NCBI RefSeq assembly: GCF_014903745.1
Contig: NZ_JACVXA010000010.1
Span: 1-64,000 of the forward strand
DNA: 64,000 bases
Source: Mangrovicoccus algicola
GTDB lineage: Bacteria > Pseudomonadota > Alphaproteobacteria > Rhodobacterales > Rhodobacteraceae
Direction: 5' to 3'
Made by a program: the position numbers and the translations under genes. The number at the start of each line of letters is the position of its first letter. The first letter of the stretch is position 1. Positions 41,870 through 50,273 of this stretch are shown here, piece after piece. Under the pieces are notes generated by a model. The model saw only the letters and a program-made list of their open reading frames with translations, was not told where the DNA came from and ran no database searches.

Positions 41870-43222
41870 TCAGGCCGGGTGCCGGCGGCGCGCGCCAAGC
41901 GCCAGCGCGATCTCCACCGCGGCAATGACCAGCATGGAGAGCCCCACCAGCGGCAGGAGGACCCCCGCCACCAGCGCGATGACCAGCAGGCCCCGCGGCA
42001 GGCGCAGGTCGGCGGGCAGGGCGGGCGCCCCGATCCCGCCCGCGGGGCGGCGCAGCCACCACATCCGGGCCGCGGCGATGGCCATCGCGATCATGCCGAG
42101 GCAGGCCAGCAGCAGCACGACCTGGTTCGCCCGCCCCCATTCCTGGCCCATATGGATGCTGATGCCGCGTTCGGCCATGCGCCCGAACCAGCCCAGATCG
42201 GCCAGCCCGGCATCATAAAGCACCTCGCCCGAATACTGGTCGAGATGGATCACCCGCTCGCCGTCGATATCCTCGGGATAGGCAGAGGCGGTGAAGACCC
42301 CCGCAGGCCCCGAGGGCATGGCCAGCGCATAGCCCGGATGGATGCCGCGGGCCTCGACGATCTCGACGATCCGGTCGATCCCGGCAGGCACGCCCTCATG
42401 GCTGCGCGATTGCGGGACCGGCTGGCGCTCGGCGATCCAGGGGGCCTTGTCGGCCACATCCGCCAGGGTCTGGTCCGAGACCGGATAGGCCGACCAGTAG
42501 CCGTCGGGCATCCCCAGTCCCAGCCGGTAGCTGAGATCGTAGAACTGCTTGCCGAAGACGCCCGACCAGGGCAGGCCGGTCACCGCCAGGAAGACGATGA
42601 AGCCGCCCAGATAGAGCCCGCCCACCGCATGCAGGTCGCGCCAGAAGCCCCGGCCCTTGCGGCGGCGCAGCGTCAGCACGCCGACATTGCGCCCGCGCGG
42701 CCACCAAAGGTAGATCCCGGTCCCCACCAGCAGGATCATCCAGCCCGCGGCCAGTTCGACCAGCCGGTTGCCGAACCAGCCGACATATTCCAGGCTGTGC
42801 AGCTTGCGCACGACATGCATCGCCGGAGACCCGGCAAAGCCGGCATCCCACAGGCTGCCCAGCACCGTGGCATCGTAGGGGTCGACATAGACGGTATCGG
42901 TCACGCCCTCGGCATCGCGGATGCGGATCCGGGCCGAGCGGTCGGGGGCGGCGGCGGGCAGATAGGCGCGCAGCGTGCCGGGATGCGCCTCCAGCGCCGC
43001 GGCGGACAGCGCCGAGGCGGGCAGCGGCGCCGCCGCCTGCGGCGCGACGAAATGCAGGTGCCGGTAGGCGGCGTCGTTGATCTCGTCCTTGAACAGGTAG
43101 ATCGCGCCGGTCACCGCCAGCAGGATCAGGAAGGGCAGGACCAGGAGCCCCGCGACGAAATGCCAGCGCCAGACGGCGCGGTAGAGCCCGGTGCGCAGCG
43201 CGCCCGGAGGGGAAACGGACAT
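41870..43222 (-). CDS. PepSY-associated membrane protein
   Basis: 450 residues, with four membrane helices: near residue 25, near 160, near 200 and near 370, plus a C-terminal pair. A PepSY domain region lies between helices. The N-terminus (AVWRWHFVAGLLVLPFLILLAVTGAIYLF) is typical of iron- or copper-regulated PepSY-TM proteins implicated in periplasmic electron transfer or siderophore-iron reduction. It is upstream-adjacent to SCO and copper chaperone genes on the same strand, supporting a metal-handling role. Confidence 0.85.
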   Translation of the reverse strand: MSVSPPGALRTGLYRAVWRWHFVAGLLVLPFLILLAVTGAIYLFKDEINDAAYRHLHFVAPQAAAPLPASALSAAALEAHPGTLRAYLPAAAPDRSARIRIRDAEGVTDTVYVDPYDATVLGSLWDAGFAGSPAMHVVRKLHSLEYVGWFGNRLVELAAGWMILLVGTGIYLWWPRGRNVGVLTLRRRKGRGFWRDLHAVGGLYLGGFIVFLAVTGLPWSGVFGKQFYDLSYRLGLGMPDGYWSAYPVSDQTLADVADKAPWIAERQPVPQSRSHEGVPAGIDRIVEIVEARGIHPGYALAMPSGPAGVFTASAYPEDIDGERVIHLDQYSGEVLYDAGLADLGWFGRMAERGISIHMGQEWGRANQVVLLLACLGMIAMAIAAARMWWLRRPAGGIGAPALPADLRLPRGLLVIALVAGVLLPLVGLSMLVIAAVEIALALGARRRHPA

Positions 43223-43299
43223 GGGAAGCCTCGTGATGTCTGGAACGGGCGGACCGCCCCGCCGGGGGAGGTCCGCCGGATCTGGCCGGGCGCGCGCGC

Positions 43300-43887
43300 C
43301 TAGCTGCTATACAGCTCGCGGATCGCCGAAAGCGCGCGCTCGTCCTCGGCCTGATAGGGGATCACCCCCGACAGGCGGCCCTTCGCGTCGAAGAGCAGCA
43401 CCGAGGCGGAATGGTCCATCGTGTAGCCGCCATCCTCCAGCGGCACCTTGGCCGCGTAGATACGGAAGGCCCGGATCGCCTCCGCCACCTCATCGGGGCT
43501 GCCCGAGACGCCGGTGACGCCCGGCACCCAGGAGACATAGTCGCCCAGCACCTCCAGCGTGTCCCGTTCCGGATCGACGGTGACGAAGAAGACCCGCAGG
43601 TCGCGGCCTTCCTCCGACAGCACCGATTTCCAGCCATCGACCTCGCCCAGCGTGGTCGGGCAGACCTCGGGGCAATGGGTGAAGCCGAAGAAGACGGCCG
43701 AGGGCGCGCCGCGCAGCGTGTCCTCGGTGAAGCTCTCGCCCGATGTCGTGGCAAGCTCGTAGTCGCCGCGGCCCAGTTCGGCGATCGGGTCGCCTTCGAG
43801 CTGCGGGAGGATGACGGCGGCGGCGATCGCCGCCGCCACCGCCGCGATCGCGCCGGTGATCGCCCATGTCCTGATGCGTGGTGTCAT
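43300..43887 (-). CDS. SCO1/SenC-family copper chaperone/thiol protein
   Basis: 195 residues from the ATG at 43887. A single N-terminal membrane anchor (about 8-28) precedes a thioredoxin-like fold. The metal-binding CPEVC (C72 and C76, in FGFTHCPEVCPTTL) and H159 (YTMDHS) are all present. SCO proteins deliver copper to cytochrome c oxidase CuA. Located eight bases downstream of the copper-binding fusion gene in what looks like a copper operon. Confidence 0.93.
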   Translation of the reverse strand: MTPRIRTWAITGAIAAVAAAIAAAVILPQLEGDPIAELGRGDYELATTSGESFTEDTLRGAPSAVFFGFTHCPEVCPTTLGEVDGWKSVLSEEGRDLRVFFVTVDPERDTLEVLGDYVSWVPGVTGVSGSPDEVAEAIRAFRIYAAKVPLEDGGYTMDHSASVLLFDAKGRLSGVIPYQAEDERALSAIRELYSS

Positions 43888-43895
43888 GGCGGGCC

Positions 43896-44855
43896 TCAAT
43901 GCGCGTGCATGTGCGAATGGTCATGGGCCTCCGCCGCGCCATCGGCGTCGCGCGCCAGCACCGGCAGATCGAAAGTGACCTCGCCCGCCTGCTCGAAGGT
44001 CAGGGTCAGGGACACGGTGTCGCCTTCGGCCAGCGGCCCGGTCAGCTCCATGAACATGATGTGATTGCCGCCCGGTGCCAGCGTGGCGGTGCCGCCCGCC
44101 GGGATCTCCAGCCCGTTCTGCAATTCGCGCATCACCATCACGTCGTCCTTCATGGACATCTCGTGCAGCTCGGTGCGCCCCGCCACCGGGGCGGCGGCCG
44201 CGACCAGCCGGTCCGGCGCGCTTCCGTGATTGGCGATGCTCAGGAATCCGCCCGCCACCGGCTGGTTGGGCAGGGTGGCGCGGGCAAAGCCGCCCTCGAT
44301 GGCCAGGTCGCCCAGCTCGGCCGCGCCTGCAGGCAGGCCATGCCCGCCGTCCTCGCCGGCCACCAGCATCAGCGCCGGGGCGGGGTTGGGCACGTCATGC
44401 GATCCGCTGGTATCGGTCCAGTCGGCCGTGGCATCGCCGCAGCCCTGCACCGCCGGGAAATGGATCGCCCCGGGCTGCGCATCGGGCCCGACCGTGCCGC
44501 GGATGGTGAATTCGTCATAGAAGGCATCCGGCAGGTCGCCGCCCGACCAGATCACCGCGCGCACGCCTTCGGTCATCTCCTGGCCGTGGCTGACGAAGGG
44601 GGTCGCATAGGCGCCGGTCTCGGTCCGCAGGTCCCAGCCGGGCTTAGGCATCGGCTTGACGTTGTAGACCCCTTCGGGGATCTCCAGCCGGACGGTATCG
44701 GTCGCCGCGCCGTCGCAGCCATGGGGGACGCGCAGGGTGATCTTGGTGGTCGCGCCGATGACGGCCTGCTTCTGCTCCAGCGTGGCATGGGCCTGGGCAA
44801 GGGCCGGGATCGACAGAAGGGCCGCGATGGCGACGGAAAGGGTGCGTTTGGACAT
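43896..44855 (-). CDS. DUF1775 (YcnI-like) - PCu(A)C copper chaperone fusion
   Basis: 319 residues. After a signal peptide (cleavage expected before H23 in QAHATLEQ) the mature protein begins with the copper-ligating His typical of YcnI/DUF1775, running to about 165. A second domain (about 175-300) is PCu(A)C: H231-x-M233, M242, and H265-x-M267 match the H-x-M / M / H-x-M copper(I) site. A His-rich tail, HDHSHMHAH, ends the protein. Both domains bind periplasmic copper; their fusion suggests hand-over to the SCO protein encoded next. Confidence 0.9.
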   Translation of the reverse strand: MSKRTLSVAIAALLSIPALAQAHATLEQKQAVIGATTKITLRVPHGCDGAATDTVRLEIPEGVYNVKPMPKPGWDLRTETGAYATPFVSHGQEMTEGVRAVIWSGGDLPDAFYDEFTIRGTVGPDAQPGAIHFPAVQGCGDATADWTDTSGSHDVPNPAPALMLVAGEDGGHGLPAGAAELGDLAIEGGFARATLPNQPVAGGFLSIANHGSAPDRLVAAAAPVAGRTELHEMSMKDDVMVMRELQNGLEIPAGGTATLAPGGNHIMFMELTGPLAEGDTVSLTLTFEQAGEVTFDLPVLARDADGAAEAHDHSHMHAH

Positions 44856-44928
44856 GGGGGTCTCCGTGACTGTCCCTTGGCGCGCGGGCGCGCCGGTTGC
44901 GGCCGAAGGCCGCCGGTGAAACCTGGGA

Positions 44929-45300
44929 TCAGGCGGAGCGCGGCGGGCCGCGCACGGGGATATGCGGCAGGGCCTGCTGCGGCCCGGCCACCAGGTCGCG
45001 GGCATCGTCGGGCCGGTAGGGCAGGGACAGGATCCGCACCCGGTCGGGCGCGCTCAGCCGTCCCGGTTCGGGCAGCTTGTGACAGAAGGGACAGCCACCG
45101 CCATGATGCGCCTCATGGGCGCCATGCGCCCCGTCCGGTCCGCACAGGTCGCCCGGCTGGGCGCCGATCAGGGCCAGGGCGAAGGCCTCGGCCGCCCTCT
45201 GCCTTTCGGGCAGCAGATGCGTGGCCGAGATCGCGCCGGCGACAATCAGCACCAGCGCGAGCAGGAGGCCGAAGCCGGGAAGGGACCGCAGTCGCGTCAT
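44929..45300 (-). CDS. Small membrane protein with Cys/His motif (DUF2946-like)
   Basis: 123 residues from the ATG at 45300. One hydrophobic helix (GFGLLLALVLIVAGAIS) is followed by a His-rich stretch (HGAHEAHHGGG) and CPFCHKLP. Such small CxxC proteins often accompany PCu(A)C/SCO genes and are annotated DUF2946 or similar. It lies about 70 bases upstream of the fusion gene and is probably the first gene of the copper group. Confidence 0.7.
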   Translation of the reverse strand: MTRLRSLPGFGLLLALVLIVAGAISATHLLPERQRAAEAFALALIGAQPGDLCGPDGAHGAHEAHHGGGCPFCHKLPEPGRLSAPDRVRILSLPYRPDDARDLVAGPQQALPHIPVRGPPRSA

Positions 45301-45373
45301 GGCGCGCACAATGCCGTGAGACGGCGGCAAAGGGAAGCCCTGCCGGCGCGTCCAGACCGCGCGATCCTCCGAT

Positions 45374-45970
45374 TCAGGCCGGGACCAGCGCGCCCAGCTC
45401 TGCGGCGAGATCGTCGCACAGGCGCTGCATCGCCTCCGGCGCCAGACCCCGCTGCGCCTGGATCTTCAGCCCGAAGACATAGGTCTGCATCCGCCGGGCC
45501 AGCCGCGCCGGATCGCTGCCCCGGGGCAGCTCGCCCATCTCGCCCGCCCGCGCGAAAGCCTCGGCGAGGATCTGCTCCACCCCGTCCAGATGCGTCAGCA
45601 CCAGGTCGCGCAGCGCTCCCTCCTGCGGATGGTCCAGCAGCGCCTTGACCAGCATGCAGGCGCTGGAGGGCCGCTGCGTGCCGCAGGACTGCCCCGCGAT
45701 GGCGCGCAGATGCGCCTGCAGCGCGGCCAGAGGCGCGGGCGCGGCAAGCGCCAGATCGCGCAGCTCCGCCTGCATCCGTCCCGCATAGAGATCCAGCGCG
45801 GCACGATACAGCCCCTCCTTGCTGCGGAAGGCGGCATAGATGGAGCCCGGGCGCATGTTCAGCGCCGCCTCCAGATCCTTCAGGGAGGTCGCGTGATAGC
45901 CGCGGACCCAGAACAGGGCCATCGCGGCATCCAGCGCGGCAGCGCGGTCATGGGTCACGGGTCTCGGCAT
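45374..45970 (-). CDS. TetR/AcrR-family regulator
   Basis: 198 residues. The N-terminal helix-turn-helix is LDAAMALFWVRGYHATSLKDLEAALNMRPGSIYAAFRSKEGLY split over residues about 12-55, matching the group of TetR proteins with C-terminal ligand-binding helices (TetR_C). A CGTQRPSSACML segment near residue 97 has two cysteines that could sense electrophiles. It is divergent from a carboxymuconolactone decarboxylase-family gene, with twin operators between them. Confidence 0.9.
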   Translation of the reverse strand: MPRPVTHDRAAALDAAMALFWVRGYHATSLKDLEAALNMRPGSIYAAFRSKEGLYRAALDLYAGRMQAELRDLALAAPAPLAALQAHLRAIAGQSCGTQRPSSACMLVKALLDHPQEGALRDLVLTHLDGVEQILAEAFARAGEMGELPRGSDPARLARRMQTYVFGLKIQAQRGLAPEAMQRLCDDLAAELGALVPA

Positions 45971-46019
45971 CCCTTCATCATAGCGCCTGAGGGGGCCGGA
46001 CAGAAGGGGGCACGCGTTC

Positions 46020-46056
46020 TTGAGCGATCACTCATCCTTTACTTGAGCAATCACTC
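46020..46056. promoter_or_regulatory. Twin TetR operators
   Basis: TTGAGCGATCACTC (46020-46033) and TTGAGCAATCACTC (46043-46056) are direct copies 23 bases apart, each with an internal dyad GAG-N6-CTC. They sit between the divergent TetR gene and the decarboxylase-family gene, as expected for an autorepressor. Confidence 0.65.
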
Positions 46057-46108
46057 CATAACTGTCAGGCAGACGTCCATGACCCGCAACCTGCACAGGA
46101 GATGCAAG

Positions 46109-46672
46109 ATGACCAGGTTCGAACGATTCGACGAAACCACCGCGCCCGAAGCCGCGGCACCGCTGATCGAGAAATCGAAGGCCGCCTTCGGCCGGCTGCC
46201 GGGGCTGCATGCGGTCATGGCCGGGGCGCCCGCCCTGCTGGAAGGCTACCAGGAACTGCACCGCCTCTTCGCCGAGGAAACCGCCTTCGATGCGGAGGAG
46301 AAGACCGTCGTGTGGCAGACGATCAACGTCTATCACCAGTGCCATTACTGCGTCCCCGCCCATACCGGCATCGCCAAGGCGATGGGGGTCGATGACGGCA
46401 TCTCGGAGGCGCTGCGCGAGGAGACGCCGCTGCCCACTGACCGTCTTGAGGCGCTGCGCAGCTTCACCCTGGCGATGGCCGACAGCCGCGGACGGCCCGG
46501 CGACGCGGCGCTCGATGCCTTCTTCGCGGCAGGTTTCGACCAGCGGCACGTGCTGGAAATCGTGCTGGCCCTCGCGCAGAAGGTGATGAGCAACTACACC
46601 AACCACCTCGCCGAGACGCCGGTCGATCCGGGGATGCAGAAATTCGCCTGGACCCCGAAATCCGCACGCTGA
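46109..46672 (+). CDS. Carboxymuconolactone decarboxylase/AhpD-family protein
   Basis: 187 residues from the ATG at 46109, with AGGAGA six bases upstream. The redox motif C78-x2-C81 followed by H85 (CHYCVPAHTG) is that of AhpD-like alkylhydroperoxidases. Helical throughout with no signal peptide. Such TetR-linked proteins respond to electrophiles or peroxides. A decarboxylase function is unlikely because of the CxxC centre. Confidence 0.88.
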   Translation: MTRFERFDETTAPEAAAPLIEKSKAAFGRLPGLHAVMAGAPALLEGYQELHRLFAEETAFDAEEKTVVWQTINVYHQCHYCVPAHTGIAKAMGVDDGISEALREETPLPTDRLEALRSFTLAMADSRGRPGDAALDAFFAAGFDQRHVLEIVLALAQKVMSNYTNHLAETPVDPGMQKFAWTPKSAR

Positions 46673-46713
46673 TCCGACGGTTCGCGGGCGGGCACGGCCC
46701 CCGGATACGACAA

Positions 46714-46737
46714 GGGGCGCCCTGGCAGGGGCGCCCC
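46714..46737. terminator. Shared terminator hairpin
   Basis: GGGGCGCC at 46714-46721 and GGCGCCCC at 46730-46737 enclose eight bases. The hairpin lies between the AhpD-like gene and the convergent DUF1127 gene and can serve both directions. No long U-run. Confidence 0.55.
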
Positions 46738-46787
46738 GGTCACGACAGCGGGTGCATGGCGGCCGCAGGCTGCGGCGGCCGCGGAAT

Positions 46788-47000
46788 TCAGCCGCGGGCG
46801 GCCTTGGCGGCGACGGCGGCGATCTCGCGGCGGGCGATGCCCAGATCGGCCAGTTCGCGGTCGCTCAGCATCTCCAGCTCGGCGCAGGCGACGCGGAAGC
46901 TCTGGTAGCGGCGCAGGCCTTCGGCGACACCGGCGAAGAAGGTCTGGATGCGGCCGCCGAAAAGCGGGGCGGCGGGACGGGTGATGGCGAAATCGGTCAT
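46788..47000 (-). CDS. DUF1127 small protein
   Basis: 70 residues. The C-terminal half, YQSFRVACAELEMLSDRELADLGIARREI split over about 32-62, is the DUF1127 signature: an Arg-rich helix then LSDRELxDLGI. Members are small RNA-binding or phosphate/stress-related proteins in alphaproteobacteria. Single-gene unit with its own terminator. Confidence 0.9.
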   Translation of the reverse strand: MTDFAITRPAAPLFGGRIQTFFAGVAEGLRRYQSFRVACAELEMLSDRELADLGIARREIAAVAAKAARG

Positions 47001-47218
47001 GGATCTGCTCCGTGTCTCTGGGCGGGGGCCGGGGGAGGCGGCCGGTCCGCTGTTGTTCCTGTTAGCGGTAAACTACGCGTTTTCTGCGCTGCGACAACGC
47101 ATAGCTCGGCAATGCCGCCATGCAGAAACTGCATCCGCCCCCCACCGCGCGGCGGCCCGAAGGCCCCGTCCCGCCCCGGGCCCGACCCGGGGCCTCCCGC
47201 GCCCGGACGCCCCCGCGC

Positions 47219-47992
47219 TCAGCCGTCCAGCAGCGCGACGGGACGGCACCAGCCGGCCGAGCCGCGGGCGATCTTGACCGGCAGGCAGATCACCTCGAAC
47301 CCGGTGGCAGGCAGCCGGTCCAGGTTGGCCAGCTTCTCCATGTGGCAATAGACGGTCTCGGCCCCGGCCTTGTGGCCCTCCCAGAACAGCCCCCAGTCGC
47401 CGGTCGCCTTCGCCTTCTCGGCAACCGCCTTCAGCGGCGCATCCCAGCTCCAGGCATCGGTGCCGCAGACCCGCATGCCCCGCTCCGCCAGCCACAGCGT
47501 CGCCTCGCGCCCGATGCCGCAACCCGCCGCGACATAGCCCGGCTGGCCGTAGAGCGCGCCCGCCCGGGTGTTGACCAGCACGATCTCGCCGGGGCGCAGA
47601 TCATGGCCGATGCGCCCGAATTCCGCCGCCATCTCGGCGGCGGTGACCACATGGCCGTCGGGCAGATGGCGGAAATCCAGCCTCACCCCCGGCCCGATGC
47701 ACCATTCCAGCGGCACCTCGTCGATGGTGATCGCGCGCTTCCCGCCATCCATCGTCGGGTGGTAATGCCAGGGCGCGTCCAGATGCGTGCCGTTATGGGT
47801 GGTCAGCCGCAACAGTTCCACCGCCGCGCCCGCGCCGTCCAGCTGATGCGCCACGGGGATGCCGAACATCTCCTCGTATTGCGCGGCGCCCTCGGCATGG
47901 CCGAGATAAGTGATCTCGGGCCCCATGCCCGGCGGATCGGCGGGGATATCCGCGTCCAGCGTGACAGACAGGTCGATGATGCGACGGCTCAT
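47219..47992 (-). CDS. Cyclase-family metal hydrolase (kynurenine formamidase-like)
   Basis: 257 residues from the ATG at 47992 in an ATGA overlap with the FAH gene. The metal motif HNGTHLDAPWHY near residue 67 and the early IDLSVTLDADIP segment define the cyclase/KynB family, which hydrolyses formamides, isatin or cyclic esters with a manganese or zinc pair. In this ring-cleavage cluster it could act on an N-formyl or lactone intermediate. Confidence 0.88.
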   Translation of the reverse strand: MSRRIIDLSVTLDADIPADPPGMGPEITYLGHAEGAAQYEEMFGIPVAHQLDGAGAAVELLRLTTHNGTHLDAPWHYHPTMDGGKRAITIDEVPLEWCIGPGVRLDFRHLPDGHVVTAAEMAAEFGRIGHDLRPGEIVLVNTRAGALYGQPGYVAAGCGIGREATLWLAERGMRVCGTDAWSWDAPLKAVAEKAKATGDWGLFWEGHKAGAETVYCHMEKLANLDRLPATGFEVICLPVKIARGSAGWCRPVALLDG

Positions 47993-48960
47993 GCGCGGCC
48001 TCCCTTCACCACTTTCTGGTCGATGGCGCCGAACAGGGGGGCGCCGTCGCGGGCGGTCGCCTCCATCCGCACCCGGTCGCCGAAGCGCATCCAGGGCGTG
48101 ACCGGCGCGCCGGTTTCCAGCATCTCGATGGCGCGGCGTTCCGCCAGGCAGGAGGAGCCGACCTCGTCCCAATCCGCGTTCGACACCGTGCCCGAGCCCA
48201 GCACCGTCCCGGCGACGAGGTCCCGGCTCTGCGCGGCATGGGCAAGGAGCTCGGCAAAGCTGTATGCCATCTCGCGCCCCTCCGCATGGCCGAAGGGGCG
48301 GCCGTTCAGCGTGACGCGCAGGGGCAGGTCGACGCGATTGTCCCGCCACGCCGCCCCGAGTTCATCCGGGGTCAGCGCGACGGGAGCCACGGAACAGGCC
48401 GGTTTCGCCTGCACCCAGCCGAAGCCGGTCTTCATCTCGACGGGCGCCACGACGCGCAGCGACCAGTCATTGATCTGCACGACCAGCCGGATCCGCGCGG
48501 CGGCCTCGCCGGCGGGGCTGCCCATCGGCACGCTGTCGGCGATGACGCCGAATTCGCCCTCGAAATCGATCCCGTCCGCCTCGGAGGGCAGGGGCACATC
48601 GGCCGCCCCGCCCAGGAACCGGTCGGACAGGCCCTGGTACATCAGCGGCCGGCCCTTCGGGTTCGGGTCGAGGCCGAAGACCTTCTGCATCAGCGCGCCG
48701 TGGCTGTCATAGGCCGAGCCGTCCAGCCATTGCCAGGCGCGCGGCAGCGGCGCGCATGCGGCGGCGGCATCGAAGGGCATGCCGCCGCCCATGTTCAGCG
48801 CGGCCTGTTCCGCCTCCAGCGCGGGGGCGACGGCGTCCCAGTCCTCCATCAGCAGGCGCAGCGAGGCCACCGCCCGCGCCGGGCTGCAGCGGGTGTTGTC
48901 GCGGGAGACGAGGTGCAGCCGTCCGTCCGGGCTGCCATCGGGAAGGGTGGCGAAACGCAT
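47989..48960 (-). CDS. Fumarylacetoacetate hydrolase family protein
   Basis: 323 residues. The FAH fold is visible in YQGLSDRFLGG, DFEGEFGVIAD, and INDWSLRVV with the acidic metal ligands, and later TVLGSGTVSN. It cleaves C-C bonds of acylpyruvate-like compounds or decarboxylates ring-cleavage products. Two bases separate it from the alpha/beta hydrolase stop. It is longer than the short catechol-pathway isomerases and closer to the full-length FahA group. Confidence 0.92.
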   Translation of the reverse strand: MRFATLPDGSPDGRLHLVSRDNTRCSPARAVASLRLLMEDWDAVAPALEAEQAALNMGGGMPFDAAAACAPLPRAWQWLDGSAYDSHGALMQKVFGLDPNPKGRPLMYQGLSDRFLGGAADVPLPSEADGIDFEGEFGVIADSVPMGSPAGEAAARIRLVVQINDWSLRVVAPVEMKTGFGWVQAKPACSVAPVALTPDELGAAWRDNRVDLPLRVTLNGRPFGHAEGREMAYSFAELLAHAAQSRDLVAGTVLGSGTVSNADWDEVGSSCLAERRAIEMLETGAPVTPWMRFGDRVRMEATARDGAPLFGAIDQKVVKGGRA

Positions 48961-48962
48961 GG

Positions 48963-50159
48963 TCAGGCGGTCTCCGTGACCGTGGCGGCGACGCCCTCGG
49001 GCGCGGTGCGGCCGCCCAGCGTGTCGGCGAACCAGTCGGCGATGAAGTTGCGCCCGTAGGTCATGTTGTCGGCGCCGACATGTTCCACCCCGCCTTCGCG
49101 ATCGGTGAAGATCTTCAGCTCGCGCCGCGGCGCATTGACCAGCTGGTCATAGGCCGCATGGGCGTAATCCAGCCCGATCTGGCGGTCCTTCTCGCCATGG
49201 GTGACGAGGAAGGGCACGCGGATCTTCTCCATCTGCCCGTCGAGGCAGAATCCCGCGGATTTCTCCAGGAACTCGTCCATGTCCTTCGCGCCGAAGACCC
49301 ACATGACGTGGTTCCAGTAATGCGGCACCGGGTTCTCGCCCTCGCGGCGCAGGCGCTTCTGCTGCACCTCGGCCCAGTTGTGGTTCGCGCCCCAGACCGC
49401 GCCCGCGGCATAGCGGGGATCGTTGGCGCAGACGCGCGGCGCGTAATAGCCGCCCAGCGAGATGCCGGTGATGCCGATCCGCGCGGCATCGACATCCTCG
49501 CGCGCGGCCAGCCAGTCATAGACCGGGCTGCCCCAGGCCTCGCTGTCGAAATGCGCGTGCAGATCCTGGAGCCGCAGGCTCTCGCCGGTGCCGGGCTGGT
49601 CGACGCAGAGCGTGGCAATGCCGCGTTTCGCCAGCGCATGGGGCAGGTAGGACCAGTAAAGCAGCTCCTTGCAGCTATCGAGCCCGTTCAGGTAGACCAC
49701 CGCCGGGGCCGGTCCCTCGACCCCTTCGGCAGGGGTGTAGAGCACAGGGATCACCTTGTCGCCATAGGGGATCTCCAGGCGGCGGACGGTTTCGCCGGAG
49801 AATTGCGTCCCCTTGCCGAAACAGGCCAGCCCCTTGCGATAGGTCACCATCCGTTCGGGATCGCCCTGGCCCTGCATCCGCTCGGCCATGATGTAGTAAA
49901 GCGCCGCGCGCTTCAGCTTGTCCCCGGCGGAAAACAGGCGGCCCGCCGCCTCCTCTTCGGCGGCCAGCCCGGCCAGCCGGTCGGCCACGCGCACCCATTC
50001 GGTCATGAAATCGCGGGTGCCCGCATCCTCGCCGCCCTCGGCCTTCTTCAGCAGAGGCTGGCACATGTCCATGATCTCGCCGATCTCCGCGCCGGAGGCC
50101 AGCGCGATGGAGACCGTCAGGTTCCAGACATAGTTGGGGAAATAGTCGAACATCGCCAT
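48963..50159 (-). CDS. Alpha/beta hydrolase with helical N-terminal domain (DHPON hydrolase/FrsA-like)
   Basis: 398 residues from the ATG at 50159, with GAGGAG six bases upstream. Residues 1-125 form a helical cap-like domain, followed by the hydrolase core with the nucleophile S234 in GISLGG, an oxyanion segment YLNGLDSCKE near 157, and a plausible catalytic His in REGGVEHVGADN. Relatives include 2,6-dihydropseudooxynicotine hydrolase and other C-C bond hydrolases of ring-opened products. It is the first gene of a three-gene unit and has a LysR box about 90 bases upstream. Confidence 0.85.
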   Translation of the reverse strand: MAMFDYFPNYVWNLTVSIALASGAEIGEIMDMCQPLLKKAEGGEDAGTRDFMTEWVRVADRLAGLAAEEEAAGRLFSAGDKLKRAALYYIMAERMQGQGDPERMVTYRKGLACFGKGTQFSGETVRRLEIPYGDKVIPVLYTPAEGVEGPAPAVVYLNGLDSCKELLYWSYLPHALAKRGIATLCVDQPGTGESLRLQDLHAHFDSEAWGSPVYDWLAAREDVDAARIGITGISLGGYYAPRVCANDPRYAAGAVWGANHNWAEVQQKRLRREGENPVPHYWNHVMWVFGAKDMDEFLEKSAGFCLDGQMEKIRVPFLVTHGEKDRQIGLDYAHAAYDQLVNAPRRELKIFTDREGGVEHVGADNMTYGRNFIADWFADTLGGRTAPEGVAATVTETA

Positions 50160-50244
50160 GGCGGGCTCCTCGGGTCGTCTTGCGGTCGGGACGGGGGTAC
50201 TGCGCCCCGTTGCGTTCGGAAAATGGATAGGGGTGATCCCGGCC

Positions 50245-50259
50245 ATTCAGCGCATGAAT
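50245..50259. promoter_or_regulatory. Predicted LysR box upstream of the hydrolase unit
   Basis: ATTCAGCGCATGAAT is a T-N11-A dyad (ATTCA and TGAAT around five bases). On the minus strand TATCCA (50229-50224) lies downstream at a distance that suits a -10 element. The same box occurs at the LysR gene (55047-55061). Confidence 0.6.
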
Positions 50260-50273
50260 GCCCGGGGCGTCTG

